DNA of 64,000 bases from Prinia subflava. Taxonomy: Eukaryota; Chordata; Aves; Passeriformes; Cisticolidae. Below, piece after piece: positions 12,918 to 24,450 of this stretch; positions within the stretch are counted from its first letter, which is position 1; every line of letters begins with the position of its first letter. The notes under the pieces are model-generated. The model saw only the letters and a program-made list of their open reading frames with translations. It had not been told where the DNA came from and did not search any database. Both the position numbers and the translations under genes were made by a program. The stretch covers positions 136,131,602 through 136,195,601 of the forward strand of contig NC_086247.1 of the NCBI RefSeq assembly GCF_021018805.1, given 5' to 3'.

Positions 12918-15499
12918 TGTCTTTTCTGACTATTGGTCTCTTGTGAGTTTTCATGACATTTTGTAGCTGTTCTCCTCATTTGTTCTCTCCCTTTGCTTCC
13001 TTATTAGTAAGTTGATACTTAATGACACATTCAGAATTTTCACAAAATTAAATTTAAAAATATTTTTCTTGATGTATTTATATAATTTTGCCAAAACACA
13101 GGTAAAAATGCAGCAATTATATGTCTGTCACATAGTGTTTGATTGGCACTTCTCATGGCAAACACAGATGAAAGTAAAAACACCAAGTCTTCATTCTGTC
13201 TCTGCAGGCTCAACTTTCTCCTGGTCATCTGCTCTTGTCCATCTTTTTTTCTGTTTCACAGAACAGATGCACACTCTTCACAAAATTTGTGAAAAGTCCT
13301 GGCTACGAGTCTGACACTACCTGTGCGTTTCCTACCTGTAGAAGACACTTGAGTCTTCAAGGACAACCAAGCCCATTGTACCACGTGAGTGCATTGAAAT
13401 ACGGGGTGAACACGCACCTGATTACCACGGTCCCCTTCTCTCACATGGACATACATCCTTGTATGTCTGTTATGTGATCATTCATGTGAAATAAGGGAAA
13501 TATCTAACCACCTAGCATTTGGCCAGAATTACGTTTGAAATAGCAGTAGGAACTACCATTATTGATGACAAGCAAAAGATAACCTTTCTCAGTAATGGAT
13601 ATTGCTGTGTTTGGGATAAGGAGATCCCAGCAGCAACTAAGTACCAGCGGACTTCTTGATCACTGTATCTTTACAGCCACAGCAGGATGTGGGACAGAAT
13701 TAGAAAAAGAGAAGTGAGAAAACAACAAATGGCTCAAGATAAAGACTGCTGAATAAATGAAGAAAACGTTTTAAAAAACCCCAATGACCTGCAAAGACTT
13801 AGCACCTCCCACCAGCACGTAAGTGCCCAGCCAGTCCCCAAGCAGCAACTACCTTGGGAAGCAGCCTCCAGCTTTATTGCTGAGCCTAACGTGATCAGGC
13901 ACAAAATCACCCTTTGGTTAGCTGGGGTCAGCTCTCCCAGCTGTGTCCCCTTCCCAAACTCCTGCCCACCCCCAGCCGACCCCCTGGCAGGGCAGCGTGA
14001 GAAACAGAGGTAGCCTTGACATTGTGCTAGCACTGCTCAGCAAGAGTGTTATTAACACATTTTTGGTTACAAACCTACAAACATGGCAACATACAAACTG
14101 CTATGAAGAAAAGTATCTGCAGTCCAGCCACACCCAGCACAGAGTTAAACCCAAATTTTTGCCTTTACTATTTACATTCATCTCTTACATTTATATCACC
14201 TACCTGTCACTGTGGTGCCTGACTGTTTAGAGAACAGTCCATGAAGAAGTTAGGCAAGCTGGTGACTTGCCTCTACCAAAAGTTTTTTTCTTCCTTTCCT
14301 GCCAGGGTGAGACTCTAACCATTGTAAACCTGAGACATTGGTCAGGCTTAATGGGAAGTCAGTCAGTCAGTCACAAAGTTTGTGAAAACAAAGTGTGATT
14401 TCTTCTGTCTCCAGAGGTACCAGTCAGTATAAATTGTTCTTGACCTGTCATTGCATTTGCTTTCCAAGGAAGATGACTATAAACTCCATAAATGTTCCAT
14501 AGGAGTTATGATAATAAAAGACTGCCCTCACACATGTCTTGCCTATGGCTGAAAATGACCCACTGGCTCTTCTGTTATGATGGTACACATTTGTCACAGT
14601 GTGAGGCCAGGACATGTTCCTGCCATGATCTCAATGGAAGGATATGGCTTATAAAAATAGAACTAAATTTATACTTGCAGTGTAACATTGTAAGAAATCT
14701 GGGGAGAAAGCAATGACATTTGTGATTAAAAGGAATCACAAGAGAGAGATGATAGCCGCTGTTATTTCTTTACCTATTACTACCCGACTTTGAGGCCCCA
14801 AAATTATTGTATTTGCCTGTCTTCTGTTACTTTTGCAGCTACTGATAGCAATTATACTGCATTTCAAGTAGAAATGCTATTCGATTTCAGAATTCAGCTT
14901 AGGATTCCTTCCAAAACAGCCCCGGCTGGCCAAAGAGAACACTGGAATGAATTATTCTCCTGAGACTAGCACAGTTCTCCACCAGCAGCCCGGAGCTGCC
15001 GAGAGAGGAGGTCGCCCCTCGGCCCCCGATGTGCCTCTGTGCTGGTGTTCTGCCCACGGCGCTCTGGCACAGGTTTGCCTGCTCCTGGAGAGGTTCTACC
15101 CATTTCTCCTGAAAAATGTTGGCTTCCACTTTTCTGGGGCTTGGGGTTTTTTTCTTTTCTTTTTTTCCCCCATGAATGATCTGAAAATAGTGAAACAGGA
15201 TCGAGAAAATGCACAAAAGGAAGGTGTGAACACAGCAACTTGCAGTTTTCAGACTGACTGTACACGTTTGTTAATTTTCAGAAACTGTGTCTTTGGGTAA
15301 GTAAGTAACCTTTTCCTTTAGTCTGCAGAAAGAACTGATTCCTTTTTCCATCACTGCGCAGGGCCCATCAGCATTAACCACTTGAAGTTTCCCTCAAAGC
15401 AGTGTCACCAGCAGCACCTCGGAGTCGGGATAAACCGTGAAGAAATGGATCGTACGCATGTGTCACGGCGAAACGCTTCCCCGAAGACTTCTGGGAATT

Positions 15500-15860
15500 C
15501 ACACGAGACGCTCGAAGCCGTTGCCCAGGGCCAGCCGGGAGAGGGGCGGGAAGGAGGCGCGGGGGCGGCGGGCCCGGCCGCCCTCAGGCGCGGCCTCCCT
15601 CAGGCGCGGCCGCCGCCGTCTCCCGGCAACGGCGGAACCGCGGCGCGGGCGGCGCTGCGCGATCGCCCCCGGGCGGGCTGCGGGGCAGGGCAGGGAGCGG
15701 CGGCGGCGCTGAGGGCAGCTGGGCCCGGGCGGTGTCCTCACAAATCCCTGGGTACGGCCGCGGGGTCGCGGCGGTACCGGGCGGGCGGTGCGTTAGCGGC
15801 CGGAGCCCTCGGGCCGTGCCCCGGCTCCCGGTGGGTCTGGCTCCTCGGCGCTTGTCAGTG
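15500..15860 (+). promoter_or_regulatory. ARMC3: CpG island, putative ARMC3 promoter
   Basis: This is the only strongly GC- and CpG-rich block in the window, with dense cg dinucleotides, runs such as gcggccgccgccg, and a GC box (ggggcggg at 15543-15550). No TATA box is evident, which fits a CpG-island promoter. It lies 11 kb upstream of the ARMC3 start codon and directly before a strong splice donor at 15891/15892, so it is best read as the ARMC3 promoter plus first non-coding exon. The transcription start cannot be placed from sequence. A 166-codon ORF running through it is a side effect of the GC-rich composition. Confidence 0.75.
15618..15630 (+). promoter_or_regulatory. Candidate RFX X-box
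   Basis: The 13 bases gtctcccggcaac fit the X-box pattern GTNRCC-N(0-3)-RGYAAC with one mismatch (T at the fourth position) and a one-base spacer. The right half-site ggcaac is perfect. A separate half-site gttgcc lies at 15520-15525. RFX factors use X-boxes to drive ciliary and flagellar genes, and ARMC3 belongs to that expression group in mammals. Binding here is inferred only. Confidence 0.45.
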
Positions 15861-15891
15861 GGCTGAGGGCCACTGTCTGTAGATCTCCAAA
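15700..15891 (+). other. ARMC3: Putative ARMC3 exon 1 (5' UTR)
   Basis: The 3' boundary rests on the donor ccaaa|gtaagt with GT at 15892-15893, a near-ideal splice site at the downstream edge of the CpG island. The 5' boundary is arbitrary because the transcription start is unknown. No ATG occurs between about 15640 and 15891, so such a leader would carry no upstream start codon. Splicing to the acceptor at 26989/26990 would give ccaaaaATGG, with A at -3 and G at +4, a good Kozak context. A first non-coding exon is also my recollection of the mammalian gene structure. Confidence 0.5.
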
Positions 15892-15973
15892 GTAAGTTAA
15901 AAGTTTTAAAACATTTTTTTTTTTTTACTATCCCTCCACGTATCAGACTAGAAAGTACAGAAAGGATGGAGCA

Positions 15974-16293
15974 AGACTGTTTACGAGGGCGTATAGTGAC
16001 AGGACAAGGGGGACTGGGTTTGAATTGAGAGTAGGTTTAGATTAGGTTTTGGGAAAATTTCTTTACTGTGGGGGTGCTGAGGCACTGGAACTGGTTGCCC
16101 AGGGAAGTTGTGGGTGCCCCTTCCTTGGAAGTGTCCAAGGCCAGTTTGGATGGGCTCTGAGAAACCTGGTCTAGTTGAAAGTGTTCTCTGCCCACGGCAG
16201 GGGCATTGGAACCAGATGATCATCAAGATCACCTTCCAACTATCATTCTAAGATTGTATAAATTTCAAAACCATCATTCTAAGAGTCTATAAT
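15974..16293 (+). mobile_element. CR1 LINE 3'-end fragment
   Basis: A sense CR1 3' end. It carries 'gtgacaggacaagggggactgg', 'attcttt'-like 'atttctttactgtggg', 'ctggaactggttgcccagggaagttgtggg', 'tggtctag', and 'ttccaactatcattctaag'. A second copy of the tail motif, 'catcattctaagagtctata', follows at about 16272-16293, as expected from the repeated short unit at CR1 3' termini. It sits about 80 bases downstream of the putative exon 1 donor. Confidence 0.9.
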
Positions 16294-18108
16294 TTTTAAA
16301 GGCATACATTGAAGTTTCTTCCAAGCACAACCAAAAAGCCCACTAAAAACTTACTGCCTGCATGATAAGAGTATCTACCCCTTTAAGAAAAGCGGTGACA
16401 ATTGCAAGATTTACATGAAAAATGTGGTGTTTAATAACAGCTGAAGTGTATCAATGTGAACGTAAATAAAATTTAAACCCAGACAGGGAATATCCTGCAC
16501 TGAAGGGCTCCTCACAGTATTTCATAGTGGAAACTGGGAGTTTAGGAATTGCTGTCAGCAATGGGTGGATGCATTCAGCAGATAACTGTACCAGCATTTT
16601 TAGATGTGAACTGGGAAGCAAGAAACTGCACTAAGGAAAGACTTGCCATAAGGAAACTTAGATGGTAGGGGAAAAAGAATTTTATTTTAAAAATCTAGAT
16701 AGATAATATGGAAAAAGAAAAGAAGTTCACTTCAGGTGAGATGAGGAATTTTTGTGTGACAGAAACATGAAACCTAAAATTCTATGGGTTGCAGATGAGA
16801 ATAAAAAAACGCCAATTGGATACAGAAGTTTTCTCTGAAAGAACACTAACAGGTGATTAGGCTATTAGGTGGAAAACCTCACCTCATTTATTAATATGTC
16901 AAAGGTTTTGGGATTTTTGTAGACAGGAATTTCAAAGCAAAATATGGATCAGCTGGTAGAGAAGCATCGTCTGTAGTACAGAACTCTTTTAAATCTTTTT
17001 GGTTATCTGAAATTATCATCTATATGAGATAGTCTGATACTTGTGCAAGGTAAAGACATCTGCTTTCTATTGTTCATTGACAGTGAGCAAGATCACTTTC
17101 ACGTTTCTTGAAGGAAGCAACATTTCCTTTTTTGACTTCTTTTCATTTTTGTGATTTTTATCATGCTGCCATTTTCTGAGTATCTAATACTCCTCTAACA
17201 CAATGAATGCCAACATGGGCTTATGTATCCACTGCTGTCCTTAAGTTTGCAAATCTGCTAGCTGCATATTTTTCTTAAACTGCAACAAATGTCTTTTTTT
17301 TTTCTTTTTTTTACTCTTAATGTAATAGATCCTGGTAAATGAGCAGTTAAGATTAAACAATAGGGCTACCCTTGCAGACATAACCATCAAAATCATGAAC
17401 GTGATGGTAACACATCTGAGACACTTCCCGTGTCGACAAAGAAGTATGAGCACAATTTTGTACATGACAGGAGAGGCTTCATCTGGGATGTTCAGTAGAG
17501 GTCATCCATGTTTTCAAAAGGACTGAAAAAACACTTATGAGGATGATCTCTCTAAAGCAAAAATTCAGAAAAGGAAACAGCCAATACATTTCTTTGAAGA
17601 GAAAATTATTAATAGAAGCAGTTTCCATATGCCTATATTCTTACCGGGTCTCGGAAAAGTAAGGGCTAAACTTAGAGTTTATCTCATTTCCTGGGGTTCT
17701 ACTTATGTTGTGGTCTTCTTTACTCATAATTCGTGTCTCTGTGTGTGTGTGTTTCATGGTTGCTGTCTCATTTTTTGAAACCGAGTCCCGTTAACAGCCT
17801 GTAGAAACTGTTTTGTTGCCTTTGCTACATTGTGTCACAGCCATTTTTCAGAACCTATTTATAGTGTTTAAAATAACTTCATTTTCTGAAAAATACTTCA
17901 TGCTCTTCAACTATACTTTAGTTAGCCAGATGGTGACACATGGCCATGTCTCTTCTTGCTCTTTTGCTTGTACATGCATAAACTACATATTTGCAGTGGT
18001 AAACTTTTTTACCAAGAAAGGAAAGAATTTAGGATTTCGGTATGTGCAGTGTGAGAAATCTTTTGATTAAGGTTGCAGTTTTGCATCCTTACAATAGACA
18101 GAGACTAT

Positions 18109-18192
18109 TGTATATTTTTTATATACATATGTGAAAAAAATATTATTATAGATAATATTATATTATAATACTTTATATATATATATATTATG
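18109..18192. repeat. AT-rich low-complexity repeat
   Basis: A run of tatata, attatt and ataata units ending in a pure (TA)n stretch of about 18 bases. Confidence 0.8.
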
Positions 18193-18587
18193 AATTGAAA
18201 TAAAGATGAGAATAAAAATTCTTTTTGTGTTCCATTTAGGATTTTTATTGGTTAAAAGCCTGACTAATCAATAAAATTTTACTATAAGATATAATCATTA
18301 CAAAGTTTTACAATTTTTATTAAAACATTATTCAATGAATAACATGCTGCTGGGACATGATTTTTCTTTCTAAAGCAATCTGAACATTTCAGTTAGCAGC
18401 ATGCATCTTCAGAAAATTTGCAAGGCCCATTTTTGAATATCTTTTTATGTAGATAAGTCTTTAAACATCCTGGTTTAATTTAGATGCATATTTCTGTAGT
18501 TATTTAAATTAAAAGAGGCCCTGTGGAAATACCTTGACTAATTAGGAGACTGGGCAATTACCACACGTGAAATTTAACAAGGTCAAG

Positions 18588-19270
18588 TGTCAGGGACAGG
18601 ACGGCCCTGGATGAATGCACAGGAAAGGGCCCTGGGGGTCCTGGTCCATGGCGAGTTGAACCTGAGCCAGCAGTGCCCTGGCAGCCAGGAGAGCCAACCC
18701 TGTCCTGGGGGCGTCAGGCACAGCCCAGCAAGGCAGGGGATTGTCCCCTCTGCTCTGCCCTGCACTGGGGTGGCCTCACCTCAAGTGCCGGGGGCAGTTC
18801 TGGGAGCTACAATATAAAAAGGACATTAAACTGTTGGAGTATCCAACATGAGGGTGGTAAAGGCTCTGGAGAAGAAGCCATGCGAGAAGCAGCCAAGGTC
18901 ACTCTTGTTCGCCCTGGAGGAGACCAAGAGGACCTTCCCTGGCCCTCACAGGGAGAAGTGAAGGGTCAGACACTCATCTCTGCTCTGTGGTTACCAGGGA
19001 CAGGACGTGAGGGAATGGCGTCCTGGAGTGTCAAGGGAGATTTCGACTGGATAACTGGAAAAGTTTCTTCACCCAGAGGGTGGTTGAGCACTGGAACAGG
19101 TCCCCAGGGAAGTGGTCACAGCATGAAGGCTGACAGAGTTCAAGAAGCATTTGGACAACACTCTCTGGCACATGGTGTGACTTTTGGGGATGGGGCTGTG
19201 CAGGGCCAGGAGTTGGACTTGATGATCCTGATGAGTCCTTTCCCACTCAGAGGATTCTATGAGTCTATGT
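18588..19270 (+). mobile_element. CR1 LINE fragment, 0.7 kb
   Basis: A sense CR1 copy keeping part of the ORF2 C-terminal end and the 3' UTR. Landmarks in order are 'gggccctgggggtcctggt', 'gttgaacctgagccagcagtg', 'gttctgggagctacaatataaaaagg', 'actggaacaggtccccaggga', 'gaagcatttggacaacactctc', 'gccaggagttggacttgatgatcc', and the tail 'ggattctatgagtctatg'. The reading frame is broken, so it encodes nothing functional. A 211-codon ORF at 18673-19308 lies inside it and is not a host gene. Confidence 0.9.
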
Positions 19271-19365
19271 GGGAAATCATTTTTTGGAGAAAGAATTCTT
19301 TAGGCTAACAAAATGAAAACTGTTTTTCAGTGGGGATATGTTTGTTACCTTCAGGTAGAGGAAGG

Positions 19366-19777
19366 GCATGATCAGAAGGCTGGAGCACCTGTCCTATGCA
19401 GACAGGCTGAGAGAATTGTTGGTTTTTAGCCTGGAGAAGAGAAGGCTCTGGGGAGACCTTAGAGCACCTTCCAGTACCTAAAATGGGCCCACAAGAGAGC
19501 TGGAGAGGGACTTTTTACAAGGGCATGTAGGGATGGGGCATGGGGAAATGGCTGTAAGAGGGTAGGTTTAGGTTAAATAGTCACTCAGGGGGTGGTGAGA
19601 CATTGGAACAAGTTTCCCAGAGAAGTTGTGGATCCATCACTGGAAGTGTTCAAGGCCTGCTTGGATGGGGGTTTTGAGCAACCTCGTCTAGTGCAGGGTA
19701 TCCTTGCCCATGGCAGCGGGATTGGAATGAGATGATCTTTAAGGGCCCTTCCAACCAAACCATTCTAGATTCTAAAT
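19366..19777 (+). mobile_element. CR1 LINE 3'-end fragment
   Basis: A second sense CR1 copy just 100 bases after the previous one. It shows 'gatcagaaggctggagcacctgtcctatg', 'agcctggagaagagaaggctc', 'ggtggtgagacattggaaca', 'gttcaaggcctgcttggatggg', and the end 'gatgatctttaagggcccttccaac...cattcta'. The copy has different sequence from its neighbour at 18.6-19.3 kb, so it is a separate insertion, probably of another subfamily. Confidence 0.92.
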
Positions 19778-19796
19778 GTATTCTGATTCTTATATG

Positions 19797-19884
19797 TGGA
19801 AATATATGTGGAATTTATATAATATACTATATAGTATGTATAGAATATAGTAAATATATATTGGATAGTATAAATATTTACTAT
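19797..19884. repeat. AT-rich low-complexity repeat
   Basis: An AT-rich tract with repeated atatg, tatagta and aatata units directly after the CR1 tail. It probably grew from the AT-rich CR1 terminal repeat. Confidence 0.7.
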
Positions 19885-21377
19885 AAAGAATGTTTTCATA
19901 CATGCCAGAAAAGAAAGTAATTGCAGTAATTAAAAACTTTTTTTTAAAGAACGTTTAATGAGAGATGGGAAAAAATATCTAAGGTTTTTAAGATATAGTG
20001 TGATTGGTGGGGTTAACATGATGCAGTGACTGCGATGGGGAAAGAGGCAAGGCCACTCGTTCAGAATGTCCCTTTCCCCGATGTCCCCGTGAAAGTGACA
20101 GGAGGAAGCATTCATTTTAATTCATGTAGATTTTCACAGCTGGCTAAAATCTTAGGAGCGTCTTTGATTTTTTTACTAGTACTTCTTCCTAAGTCAGACC
20201 ATCTTTGCCTTCTGAATGGAAAGTGTCCTGCTATTATAGCTCAGATAATGATTGGTAACTACTGCCTCTCATTTGGTTTAGATTAAGTCAATTTTTCTTT
20301 AGTCTGTTTCTCATGGGAAGAAGTATTTCACTATGCATCTCTGACATTTAGAATCACACATGAAAATCCCCTCGATTCAGCTTGTCACAGCTTCTCCAAG
20401 GATAGATCCTAGGTCTGATGTTTTTTAATATGTTGATTACAATTTGGAAATTAGAAACAACATAGAGAAATAAAAAAATTCTGGTAAGATTAAAATAATT
20501 TTATTACAACTAAAGAAGACTTGTAGAACCTTCTGGGAACTCTTCTGCAGTTGAATGAACTGGTAATACCATGACAAATAAAATTCATGTTGATGAAAGC
20601 AGTATAATTTATACTGTCAGGAAAACTTGGAACAATATACTCTTCAGTAATAAATCTAAACAATTGTGATTGACTGAGAAAATGAACTGTCTACCATATG
20701 TGGATAACTTAGTGAAAATCTTCATTGAGGAAACTGGGTAAAAATAAATACCCTGAAAGTTACAATGTCACTTGAATAAGTCAGTAGTGTTCTAGAATTG
20801 ATCATGGTATTCCTCGTTAGGTATGTCATATCTGAGAAGGGTTTTACAGTCACAGAGGGACTCTGAGACAGGAAACATACATGTCTGGAAAAGCTATATG
20901 GAAAAAATAATTAAGACAGCTTAGGAAGGAGGTAAATCAGAATGTACAGTGACTTATAAAGGAAGGTAAAAAAGATCAAAGCAAAGCATCTGTTAAGTAA
21001 AGTTGTAATATAAGAATGAAGGGTTATTGCGTTGAATTGAATAATACATATAAACTATTTACATAAATAAATAAAATTTAAGGAGTAGTTCCTTGTATGG
21101 TACACTTGACAATTGTACCTGTGCTGTAGCATGTCTGAGTAAGAAGGAAGAGTAAAAGGATTAGGCATTTATGTGGACAGTAAAAATAGCTACCATTGTT
21201 AGGAAGAACATAAAAACTTTAGGATGTCTAAACCTCGGTACTTTAGGGAAATAGAAACCCTGTAACAGATGGAAGAAATCTGACTTTTGGGATTAGTTTC
21301 ATGCATTTATCAGAAACATTTGTCTGTTGTCATTCTGGAGGCTGGATACTGATCAGCCATGTGGAAGGCTGTTCTTG

Positions 21378-21614
21378 TTCACAGAATCCCAGAGTGGGTC
21401 AGGTTGGAAGGGGCTGCAGTGGGCCATTGTTCCGACCTCCCTGCTCCAGCAGGGCCATCCCAGAGCACACAGCACAGGATTATGTCCAGATGGTTCTTGA
21501 ATCTCTCCAGTGAGGGAGACTCCACAATCCTCTCTGGACAATCTGTCCCACTGCTTGATCACCTGCAGAGTAAAGAAGCTTTTGCTCATATTCAGGTGGA
21601 ACTTCCTCATCATT
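21378..21614 (-). mobile_element. CR1 LINE 3'-end fragment, antisense
   Basis: Read on the + strand it begins 'cacagaatcccagagtgggtcaggttgga', the reverse complement of a CR1 3' terminus. It continues with 'gacctccctgctccagcagggccatcccagagcac', 'gggagactccacaatcc' and 'aagaagcttttgctcatattcaggtgg'. The element therefore lies in minus orientation. Confidence 0.9.
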
Positions 21615-24057
21615 TTTTTGACAAATATACACATGCACACAGATAAAAGTGGACAAATTCAAAGGCCTTGATTTAATTGGTCTCTCATATAATGTATTGT
21701 TTTCATATGGCACATATATCTATATTTGCAGGAATTGAAAATTGAATTGGACCTCCTGTCGCTTTTAAACTCTCTTATTATATGAAGCCAAGCTTTTTAA
21801 TATTTAAGGAGATGGGCAGAAAAAAATGAGAGAAGAATTCAGGAGAAAGAAAGGAGTTTGAAGACTATTCCACATTGTTCTCTTAACTAAGATGAAGTTA
21901 TTCAAGAACAGTGAGGACATTTAAGCTGGCATACAGAGGACATACTGGTTTTGGACTCAAGAAATAAGTGAAATTTTCTGCTGATGATATGATTATCTTT
22001 TGATTGCATTGGAAGGCAGCAGTACCAGAATGTCCATACAAAAATCAATTGAAAGAATCAGTGATAATGACTTATTTATAAGCAATTTTCACTGTTACCC
22101 CAAGAAAAAATAGTTTATATGAGACAAAAATAAACTTAAGTTCACTTAAACTTGCTCAATTAACTTGACATTCTGTAATTATCACCTGTAAGGCAAAAAG
22201 AATCTCACTTTTGTATAATTTTCAGTAAGGACCTGAAAATTGTGGCTAGGTTGTAGTTACATGATTTAAGACTGTCTTAAAGCATTGGACTGTTAATCTG
22301 AGAAGTGGATCATGTAATAAACAACTGGTTAGAAGCTATTTCTGAATCCTTCTCTTTGCACTGCTTTTCCATTGGGGTAGTTGCTCTCCGAAGAGACCTT
22401 TGGTTCCTTGGCTAAGAGGTAAGTTCCACAGCTGGCTGTGCCTTTGAATTATTCCTGTTCTTCATCTCAGCTCTGTCAGTATGTGCAGGGTCCTAGGTTA
22501 TTGCATCTTTTATTTGAGATTTTAGAAAATAGAAGATTAGTAGCGTTTTCTAAATGCATTGTCTGATTTAAACCCAGGAAATATTATATTCTTTAACTGT
22601 ATGCAGCAGGACTCTAATAGGTTAAAGGAAGTATTTATAAGACTTTAGTATTTCAGTCAGAAAAACAATCAGAAAACATTTGTCATATTTCAAAGTACCA
22701 TTTATAAATTTTTTTTCTTTGTTAAAGCTGGCTTGCTAGCCATCATCTCTTTTTTTTTTTTTTAAGTGTAATGACTAGAAATAAATAGGTATCTCAGATT
22801 TACAGTCTAAGAAACTATTCACACTGAGAAAAGCAACAATTCACATTAAAGCATGACAGTAAAAATAAATAAGTACAGGGATCAGCGCCATCAGTATCTT
22901 ATGATCTGGTACTTGGAGTCTGCTCCTCTGAGCAGGCATTTGCAGCAACTCTTTCAAAAACTAAATAAATTTTCCGTATTTTATTTGACATGGTAGAGAT
23001 GCCAGTTCCTGATAAAATAGTTAAGAAGTTAGAGGTTCCCACTTTGAACCAAGAAATCCGCATTTGTGACATTCCGCAAAATCATTTTCCACTCCCAGGC
23101 AGAATGTTCTGGTCATAGAGATGTTACTGGAGATGTGCCTGTTCCTGCAGCCATTGCAAAAAAGACATGGTGGCTGTGTTTTTTCATGTGCCTGGTTCTG
23201 CTGGTGTTCAGTCTGCTATGATAGTGTCTGACAGACCTAGCCTGGTGTGTGAATTCATGTGGAGAAATGGGGTAATAAACTTATCTCACAAACTTAGTTA
23301 TCAATGTAACTAACATGAGCTAACAAGTCCAGACTCTGGTCTTGGTCCAAAGAAAAAGTAGTTATATTTAAGGTGCTATTCCATTTTAGATACCTCCTTT
23401 AGGGTGAATCTAACTGAAGAGCTATTGAATATGTTGACTAAATTGCCATCAATTATCAAGCAGAGTGATTAACTTTAGTGCTGATACTTAGTTTAGTTTG
23501 ATGGACACTACTCATAGATTCCAGATTCGGGTTTAACTTGGGATGCTCACACTGGAGTGGTTCTAGTCCTGTGGGAAAGCAGGAGGTCCTAATGAAGTTC
23601 AGAGGGAAACAGGGAAGCGCCTACTGAGCTAAGGCACTAAGAATAGCCAGACCTGAGGGACAGCTTTGGGGATTGTGGTTTGGAATGAGGATTTAGTTAG
23701 ACATAATGACTGTCCTGCTGCTTGGTAGACAACACCTGATTGCACCACTGCACTAAAACTGGGTCGGAGGAAAGTAAAGCAGGCTAGTTTGTCTACTGCT
23801 GGGGCAATAAATTCCAGGTGAAGGACAGGAAGTAGCATAGAATGATAACTTCATGGGTTGCTTGGCTATGTATTGGCTACATCTGTTAGGTCAAAGTACT
23901 TTATTACCTCTAGCTCTACATGATTTAAAACAATCAACCCTTTAATCTCAAGAAACATATGTAGAAAAGGCATGCTTCCTATGATTCTAGAAATATGCAG
24001 GACATGAAGTAGAGGATATTACTCAAAAGAGAATATTATTTTGTCTTTAAGATTTAG

Positions 24058-24450
24058 AAACATAGAATTGTTTGGTTTGGAAAAGACCTTTAAGATCAAC
24101 AAGTCCAACTGTTATCCTAACACTGCCCAGCCCACTACTAAGCCACGTCCCTAGGCACCAAATGTCTTAAATACCTCCAGGACTGATGGCTCAAGCACTT
24201 CCCTGGGCAGCCTGTTCAAATGTTTGACAACCCTTTTGGTGAAGCAATATTTCCTAATATTTAATCTAAACCACCCCTGGCACAACTTGAGGCCATTTCC
24301 TCTTGCTGTATTATTTGTTATGTGGAGGAAGAAACCAGCCCCCACCTCGGTACTCCCTCCCTTCAGGCAGTTGCAGAGAGCAGGAAGGTCCCCCTGAGTC
24401 TCCTCCAGGCAGTGTTAACCCATCCAAGCCATGAGCAGCCAGTTTGTCCA
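24058..24450 (-). mobile_element. CR1 LINE 3'-end fragment, antisense
   Basis: The + strand shows the reverse complement of a CR1 3' end: 'catagaattgtttggtttggaaaagacctttaagatc', 'agcacttccctgggcagcctgttc', 'caacccttttggtgaagcaat', 'cccctggcacaacttgaggccatttcctcttgctgt' and 'gtctcctccaggc'. It is well conserved, so relatively recent compared with the copies at 3.4 or 60.8 kb. Confidence 0.93.

Larger units (their letters stand above)
1..15400. other. Intergenic region upstream of ARMC3
   Basis: No gene is supported here. The stretch is AT-rich and every ORF is short and lacks a recognisable domain, conserved splice partners or codon structure. It holds two degraded CR1 LINE fragments (about 3.4-3.8 kb and 12.8-12.9 kb), AT-rich and A-rich simple repeats, and short microsatellites. 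A moderately GC-richer piece at 1087-1390 and another at about 14920-15160 stand out in base composition but could not be assigned. In human chromosome 10p12 the neighbour upstream of ARMC3 is PIP4K2A, facing away. If synteny holds, this is the spacer between two divergent promoters, but no PIP4K2A exon is visible. Confidence 0.7.

Noticed and set aside
15382..15882. 166-codon ORF on the + strand in the CpG island
   Set aside because: Its alanine/arginine/glycine/proline-rich translation follows from GC-rich composition. It has no domain, and other frames and the minus strand are equally open.
18673..19308. 211-codon ORF, the longest in the window
   Set aside because: It lies inside a CR1 LINE 3' region and translates non-coding CR1 sequence, so it is neither a host protein nor an intact LINE protein.
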